Source: Bidens hawaiensis
Taxonomy: Eukaryota; Streptophyta; Magnoliopsida; Asterales; Asteraceae
DNA: 64,000 bases
Reading direction: 5' to 3'
NCBI GenBank assembly: GCA_021521415.1
Contig: JAIQDT010000666.1
Location: 496,001-560,000 of the forward strand
Below the pieces are notes generated by a model that saw nothing but the letters and a program-made list of their open reading frames with translations, ran no database searches and was not told where the DNA came from. Below are positions 57,691 to 64,000 of the stretch, in pieces (positions within the stretch are counted from its first letter, which is position 1; the number at the start of each line of letters is the position of its first letter). The translations under genes and the position numbers were made by a program.

Positions 57691-60020
57691 TTTATGTAAC
57701 CTGTTACTGAAATGAAGTCAATTGTAGTAGTTATTGTTGACTTGATGGATTGATTCAATCTAATCGATATCATAACTGTTTATTCGGATTGTTGTAATGG
57801 AATCAGTTCGGTTATTAGTTTAAGGGCCTCTTTGTTTGGGTCTTAATGGACCTCTGAATGAATAAGGTAGCGTTTGTTTCAGCAAAATATAACATCTTAA
57901 CGGCTGAATGGGGCTCTTACCCATTACCCATTCAATTGTTCATAATTAGGGCTAAATTCAATCAGACTATCGGTAAGTTTCTGTTCATCCACATATTAAT
58001 TTGGGATTAAAACGTGCTTGATATCTCATACCTTGATCTCTGACCTAAAATTTGATTTCAAATGATGAAGAAGGTATATTATTTTCAGATTATCCATACA
58101 AACTGTAAATCAAGCTCTTTGTACGCCTCTGTCCTCATCGTAGACCTACAATTTCACATCACAGATTTCAGGTGAATGTTATTTCTTAAATATTTAGCGG
58201 GGTAATTTTTCATATGCTTGAGTTGGATTGATGTTTGATTCAAGTAAGAATTATAGGTTATGGCATATGGAGAAGTAGTGATTCTGGATGTTTGGTAGCT
58301 GGGTGCTGAATATGAAGCATTCCGGGCTGGAATTGATGATCAAAGATAGCGAATATTAATGGTTGTGATCTGCCAAAACAGACCGAGACAACAGGTTTTG
58401 GTATCGGGGCAGAATAAAAGCGTGCGAACCGTGGGTTCGTAGGGCATCAGTTATAAACAACGTTTTCTAAATTTACTATTGAGTTGGATGCGAGGTAACC
58501 GGGTTATGTTTTTTGTTTATATTATATCAATGGGCTTTTAATTATGTTATTTTTTGTGTTTTTGTAGTAAGTATCAAAATTTACTACTTGCACATGTAAC
58601 TAGGTGGAGTTTCTTTGGCTTCAAATACGAATGAACAGCTTATGGATAAAACTGTAAGTATCATAGATGTTTATATATTGTTTGATTCATTTGTGATTTT
58701 TGTGTGTTCGAATTGGGTAAACCGGTGGTGCTTGACAACTTGATGGAATTGACAACTTGATGCTAGCTACTGAAGGATCAACCAACAAAGGTACATAACT
58801 TTTGAAGATGAACAAGTCTTATCTTTTGAAGATCGAATACCGAAGGAATGATTTAGTAGTTAAGTCTTTTTGTAAAGAGAGGAACTTAACAACATCATAG
58901 CTTTTGAAAACCCAAAACTTTTGTATGTAATAGTTAACAAATGTGTTTCATGGGATGTATGATGTTTGTGTGCTTTTTTATTAGCAATCGGATTACCATT
59001 AGCACTCTTACAATTGATGCACACTAATGGTGAACTATTTTTAAGATGTATTTTGGTGGTTATAGCCAAAGTTTGTATTAAGATGTATTTTGGTTGGTTA
59101 TAACGAAAGTTTGGTCATTCAATATAGTTATTAATAGCTCTGACTAAACATGTATCTTTTATTCAGCGTAAAATAGTTCAGAGGGGTAAAATAGTCATTC
59201 TGCACCGCCATTCAGAGGTTCAAACAAACAATACTTACTGGTTCAGCACTTAATGGTTCATAGCCTCTTAATCATTCAGACCTCTTAATGGTTCAGCACT
59301 TGCCAAACAGCCCCTAAGTCGAAACCGGAGGCTAAGTTATCGGTTAATCTATTTTAGTAACCAATCCGTTTCTGGTTAATCGGTTCGGCTTATTGGTTAG
59401 TTTTTCGGTTCGGTTCATTTCGGTTAATAACCAAAACCAAAGCTTAAGTTTTTTGCTTAGAGATACATGAAATGAGGTATAAATACACAAAAATGAAGTA
59501 TAAAATACATGAAATGAATGTATAAAAGCTCAAAATATATGAGAATATGAACGGTTCGGTTCGGTTAATGCCTAATTACGGTCTGATTATCAGTTTTATC
59601 ACTTTATGTAACTTGTTACTGAAATGAAACCAGTAGTAGTGATTATTGACTTATTGTTGACTTGATGGATTGGTCCAATCTAATCGATATACTGTGTTTT
59701 ATTCAGATTGTTGTTTGGAATTAGTGTGCACGGTTCCGTTCGGTTATTAGCCTAAACCGAAACCGAAGTTACCGGTTAATCTATTATTAACCAATCGTTT
59801 TTTCTGTTAATCCCATAATTTGTTGGTTTTTGGTTCGGTTCGGTTAATAACTGAAACCTGACTTGAGCTAACATTTTTACTTAAATACATGTAACGGAGG
59901 TTTAAATACATGAAACGGTGGTATAAAACATGAAATGGAGTTATAAAAGCTAGAAATATATGAAAACATGAATGGTTTGGTTCGGTTAATCTTGTTTAAC
60001 TGAGGATACAAAGGAAAAAA
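57691..60020. repeat. 418-bp tandem duplication with one copy interrupted
   Basis: Copy A is 57691-57823 plus 59318-59602; copy B is about 59603-60020. Both run from TTTATGTAAC(C/T)TGTTACTGAA through CTTGATGGATTG and GGTTATTAG to AACCGAA-rich DNA (GGTTCGGTTAATAAC). Copy A is split by the element at 57824-59314; copy B shows the uninterrupted site TTAGCCTAAACCG at 59748-59760. Confidence 0.8.
57824..59314. mobile_element. PIF/Harbinger-like non-autonomous element
   Basis: The 1,491-bp element has inverted ends GGGCCTCTTTGTTTGG and (complement of right end) GGGGCTGTTTGGCAAG, followed by shared TTAAGAGGTC/GACCTCTGAATG words. The 3-bp TSD TAA (57821-57823 and 59315-59317) fits PIF/Harbinger. The empty site in the neighbouring duplicate supports the boundaries. 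No transposase is seen. Confidence 0.75.
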
Positions 60021-60191
60021 CAATAACCGAATTTCGGTTCGGTTTTGTTGGATTTTTGGTTCGGTTATTAGAATGAGTTAGGTAGAAATGCCCTAGCTTT
60101 TGTGCCCAAATTCAAGTTACTAGATATGTTGTCGTGTGTTTATTTTGTGTACTGCTTGGAAGATACTGATATTAGTTTCTTGTGATTACAG

Positions 60192-62607
60192 AATTTTCTT
60201 TTGAAAGAATCAATATCATTACTTTCACAATGCTTGCCTGGTTTGGCACCGGACCGTGTAGGCCAAAGCATTTCAACTCATTCTGACAGGGACACGCAAC
60301 TGCCTTCACCAGCTGTTGAAATTAAGGTATTTTCGGTTATCTGAAGAAGATAATTTTGCGTTTTGGATCAAAGTTTTTATTTTTTTGACATGTATAATCA
60401 AGTGTATGATATTCCTATTTGTGCAGATGGAACACCCTTACAAATATGCTGGAGAGAGCATAGATTTGCAAGGAGTTAATATCTTCAAGGTGCGAAATAC
60501 CCTATACAAAGTTATTCACCAATTTTCATTCACTTTATGTGATTTACTAATATATAATTGCATATCAAATAAACCAGAAAATGTATTGTTTATAGCGAAC
60601 GTATTGTATATTGATTGTATGTATAATAATAGGGTTACACAGTGAATAATACTTGAATATCTTCTAGATACGATAGTTATATAACTAGTCTAATAATATC
60701 TGTCTAGAATCATACTTTAGTTACTTCTTATATTACAATTTCACTTCTTGTAGTTGGATATGGTGTTGTGCGTCTAACATTCCAAACAATATGATTTAAT
60801 GGGGTTTTTTGTTTAACTGCAGGGAAGAGTTAGTGTGTCAGATTTGATAGGATCAGAATTGATTACATCGGAAACCGATGGTAAGTTCAATCTTGCATCA
60901 TTCTTAAAGTTTAAAAGTTGACTTTGCAGCCACATGGTAGCTAATAGTTGTTAAATTTTGGAACTGAATGGTTGAAATATATCTTGGTGTAGGATCGTTT
61001 AAATCATGGGATAGCTCATTTGATCTTGTGAATGTTCTTAAGCATGAGATTCGGGATGCACAATTAAGTTTTAGAGGCAAAAGGGTGCTTGAGGTATGCT
61101 CTATATATACATCAAACACATTGTGTGTTTTACTTGCAATATTCTTGTATAGTTGTATGTCATGAGAGTTGCATTCATATTGAATATACTTGATATGAAC
61201 TAGAAACTTGTAGTTTTCTTATATTATTTTATTCATGCAGCTTGGTTGTGGCTATGGGCTTCCGGGAATCTTTGCTTGCTTGAAGGTACATTAATCATGC
61301 GTTTATATTTTTGTGATTTGTTATTGTTGTTATTAAAAAAAGGCTTCTGCTATTGCACCTCGCAGGGAGCTTCAGTGGTACACTTTCAAGATTCAAATGC
61401 TGAAAACGTAAGAACCACAACCATCCCAAATGTTCTGGCAAATTTACAACAGGCCCGTGACAGACAGGCCCGACAACCCGAAAGTTCAGTTACTCCATCA
61501 AGACAGTTTATTACTCCTGTGGTTAATTTTTATGCTGGAGAATGGGAAGAACTTGCAACGATTATCTGTAGTAGAAAGCGATGTACCAAAAACAAGAAAC
61601 CTTAGTTTCCCAGAAGAGGATTTCTTGGACGGATGTAGTAGTCAAGATGGTAGTATAATGGGACGAGAAAATTCTTCAAGACGGTCAACAAAGCTTTCGG
61701 GAAGTAGAAAACAGATCAAGGAGAAGGCGGTTATGATATTATTTTGATGAGTGATGTTCCATATTCTGCTTCGTCTTTAAAAAGGCTCTATGCTTTAATT
61801 AAAAAGGTATGTTTTCTTCCTTTTGAAATTGGAAATTGCAGTATTTAGTTTATATATACCGTTTTTTCCCGATGGGCTTAAATATTTTATATTCAAAGTG
61901 CTTGAAACTTGCTTTAAACTAAAAAATTTAGTTGGCCCTAAACACTCTTTGTCCACCTTTTTTTATAATATCGTTTTTGCTAAATAATATTGCTGTAATA
62001 TTTAGTTTCTCAAATAGGTGATTAATATTGCATATACTCTCTATTAAAAGTCAAAAATTTCAGATACAATCTTTTAAATTTTACAATATTATATTTTACC
62101 TTTTGAGACCAATTAAAATTTCCTACATGCCCATTTATAGTAAACAAAAAGTTACCATTTACTTATAATAACATGTTTCAATGAATAAACGAAGAGGAAA
62201 ACAACGTTATTACGTTAATCTTCTCTTCGCTTTTTCATAGGAACATTGTTATTAGTAACAAATTTTGTTATATGTACTATGGAATGGGTAAATATGATAC
62301 TTTTAGTGTGTTCTAAAAAGGTAAATATGTTACTATGAAATTTAGAATATATAAAAGGGGCACATTCTTTTTAGAACCAATTGAGAATCGTGAGATCCAC
62401 ATTAAGCACTTGTATATGTTACATTTTTATCCTCAGTGCTTGAAGCCTCCTTACAGAGTGTTGTTTGTGTCTGCAAAAAAGCATTATGTCGGTTTCAACA
62501 CCGCTGCAAGACAACTTAGGAGCCTGGTAGACGAAGAAGGCGTATTTGGTGCACATTTAATCAAAGAAATGACCGACCGAGAAATCTGGAAATTCTTCCT
62601 CAAATAA
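60192..62607 (+). pseudogene. Histidine protein methyltransferase 1-like (METTL18/HPM1), frameshifted
   Basis: Exons: 60192-60326, 60427-60489, 60823-60880, 60993-61093, 61241-61285, 61366-61806, 62437-62607; all junctions GT-AG with matching phase. The family methylates a histidine of ribosomal protein uL3 with S-adenosylmethionine (known for yeast and human; plant role inferred). Visible: LLSQCLPGLAPDRVG near the N-terminus, HPYKYAGESIDLQG, SAM motif VLELGCGYGLPGIFACLKGA, HFQDSNAENVRTTTIPNVL, and the C-terminal HYVGFNTAARQLRSLVDEEG...REIWKFFLK. In exon 6 the frame breaks near 61556-61562 and is restored near 61716-61722; between them the conserved DFLDGCSSQDGSI lies in another frame. Read straight, translation ends at TAG 61603-61605. 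No clear ATG is in the first exon shown. Retained introns mean this is not a processed copy; it is a recently decayed gene or an assembly error. Confidence 0.85.
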
Positions 62608-63683
62608 ATATACAATCCAAGATTCTCAGAATTTATACAAAAGGAAAAGAAACTAATTTGTGAAGTCTTAACCGTTTGATAAAGTCACATATACGACTTT
62701 CGTGATGCTACTAACTCCGCTTCCTTGTTCAATATCCTCCTCAGATATCATTCAAGATTTACTTTCTTTCGCAGTTGTATATGTCATGACCTTGTGATTT
62801 TATAGTGCCATTTTTGTTTCCTGCAATTTCTTTTTTTTGTTTTATCTGTTTAGAATTATGTATTATTTTACAATAATTTGAATATTATTATCCGGTTGTT
62901 TTGGAGTTTGTTATATTATATATACTTCTGGTGATGTTTTTATTAATGAGTTATATCCAGTTGTAGGAGCATTTTTTATCTTTCAATTTTTCTGGCTAGT
63001 AACCGTAGTAGCGTTAATATTAACTGCTTCATTTTTCTTTCTAAATCTCGTTCGAGTGTTAATCAAAATCATATTTGTACTGGAGATTAGACCCTCTTGA
63101 ATCGGTTCATCTTACTTTTCAACAAAAAAATTCTTTGGTATTGAACATTGGTTCCATTTCCAGGAATCTTCAAAACGAAAGTGCAGACCAGGAATAACCA
63201 AACGAGGGCAGTGAAGTTCATCCTGACCAAGTTGTCGCTCAACTAGCGTACCTATATGAAAGCACATTTCGACCCATTACCGAATCTGGTCAAAGAAAAA
63301 ACCGACAGAAAACCCTGACAGCCGTAACAAGACAAGACGAAGGTCTGTTAGGGTATGTTTTGGAGTGTTCAATGACCAAAGACGAGGGAAGAAAGACATT
63401 TCGAACGGTTGTCGCTTACGTTCAAGTTTTATCAATCAAAACCATGTTTTATTTTTTTAAATACTTTTCCAACAGTCTATGTATTTTATCAACATACACA
63501 TTAATTAAAACAAAAGACCAACATACCTCCCCTATACACATTTCTTGACAAAAGTTTTACACAACACCCATGTCTCAATTCATCATATAAACCAAAAAAA
63601 AAAAAACTAAATCAGAATCCAAAAAAAAATAAAAAAAAAATCTCAAATATCTTATTTTTCAGGTACTTGCAGCTAAACTAGAC
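62608..63683. other. Intergenic stretch with a possible exon remnant
   Basis: Mostly A+T-rich. Around 63175-63370 base composition turns coding-like, and one frame (63206-63420) reads EVHPDQVVAQLAYLYESTF and DEGLLGYVLECSM without stops. A TTTCCAG|GAATCT acceptor lies before it, but TAA/TGA codons interrupt the start. I cannot name it. Confidence 0.4.
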
Positions 63684-64000
63684 CTACACAAAGGAATCAA
63701 GGTACCCATACTTATGTCTTTTGTTATACTCTAGCAAACTCGCATAAGTTCGGTCCCACACTCCAATATAGAGCGTTTCGTCATCAGGACTAAGCGACAC
63801 CCCCGAGATTTCTCCAAAGAAATCGATTTCCTGCCTTTTTTCGTAATTTAATTTGGCGTCATAAACATGCACGAAATCAGCGGGTTCAGCTACGACCAAG
63901 AACTGCCCGTTTGAAGAAAACCGGAGTGACCGGACTGCCCCCATGTTGCCCTTGAGAACTGAAACCGGGGTAGAAAGGTTTCTTAAATCCCATACTCGGC
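63684..64000 (-). CDS. WD40-repeat protein, C-terminal part (5' end outside window)
   Basis: The minus-strand frame is open from the window edge to TAG at 63684-63686 (105 codons). It holds the end of one WD repeat (VWDLRNLSTPVSVLKGN) followed by MGAVRSLRFSSNGQFLVVAE, DFVHVYDAK, EIDFFGEISGVSLSPDDETL and GVWDRTYASLLEYN, another blade. This C-terminus closely resembles plant uncharacterised transducin/WD40 proteins (Arabidopsis At3g13340 type, from memory). WD40 propellers are scaffolds; no specific partner is inferable. Confidence 0.85.
   Translation of the reverse strand, partial: RVWDLRNLSTPVSVLKGNMGAVRSLRFSSNGQFLVVAEPADFVHVYDAKLNYEKRQEIDFFGEISGVSLSPDDETLYIGVWDRTYASLLEYNKRHKYGYLDSFV

Noticed and set aside
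1..64000. CRISPR arrays, bacterial operons, tRNA or rRNA genes
   Set aside because: Direct repeats present are element-internal or microsatellite, spacing is irregular, and no tRNA cloverleaf or rRNA segment was recognised by eye.

Overview
The window is nuclear DNA of a flowering plant. Coding genes have GT-AG introns, A+T-rich introns and spacers, and many nested transposable elements. The repeat and gene mix is most like a eudicot of the daisy family (Asteraceae); that family call is inference from recalled resemblance, not a search. Layout, left to right: (1) 1-4.95 kb is repeat-rich and gene-free. It holds a 2,233-bp solo LTR (2286-4518, TSD TAAAT) nested inside an old hAT-like MITE. (2) 4.95-17.39 kb is one young, almost complete Ty3/gypsy element of the Tat type. 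It has two ~1,027-bp LTRs with 7 substitutions between them, perfect 5-bp TSDs (GTGGC), a gag-pol ORF with two RNase H domains, and a five-exon antisense gene with its own TATA box. Pol has one in-frame TGA just after the integrase core. (3) 17.4-24.8 kb holds a two-exon minus-strand gene for a KANL2/INO80D-type zf-C3Hc3H protein with a 22-Asn tract. Its intron carries a hAT MITE with 8-bp TSDs. (4) 24.8-31.3 kb holds a six-exon glutathione peroxidase gene. Its fifth exon is split by a 113-bp Au-like SINE with 20-bp TSDs, which adds a premature stop before the catalytic Trp/Asn. (5) 33.1-38.25 kb holds a complete five-exon protein farnesyl/geranylgeranyl transferase alpha-subunit gene, with a tandem array and MITEs in its introns. 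(6) 40.5-41.9 kb holds a two-exon minus-strand DUF1685 gene. (7) 46.9-50 kb holds diverged tandem duplications followed by an unrecognised 385-residue ORF with an internal duplication. (8) 51.8-53.4 kb is a Mutator-like non-autonomous element (11-bp TSD) with a ~1-kb T/G-strand array. (9) 54.0-57.7 kb is a non-LTR retroelement with an N-terminal C2H2 finger, RT and a restriction-like endonuclease, broken by one frameshift and one stop. (10) 57.7-60.0 kb is a 418-bp tandem duplication, one copy of which was split by a 1.49-kb PIF/Harbinger-like element; the other copy preserves the empty site. (11) 60.2-62.6 kb is a histidine protein methyltransferase (METTL18/HPM1-like) gene with all introns but two compensating frameshifts. 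(12) 63.7 kb to the end is the 3' part of a minus-strand WD40-repeat gene. The host genes are unrelated housekeeping loci, not a pathway. The window's main interest is its record of transposition: nested insertions with readable TSDs, a gene broken by a SINE, an antisense retroelement gene, and several small element families that share an unusual architecture.
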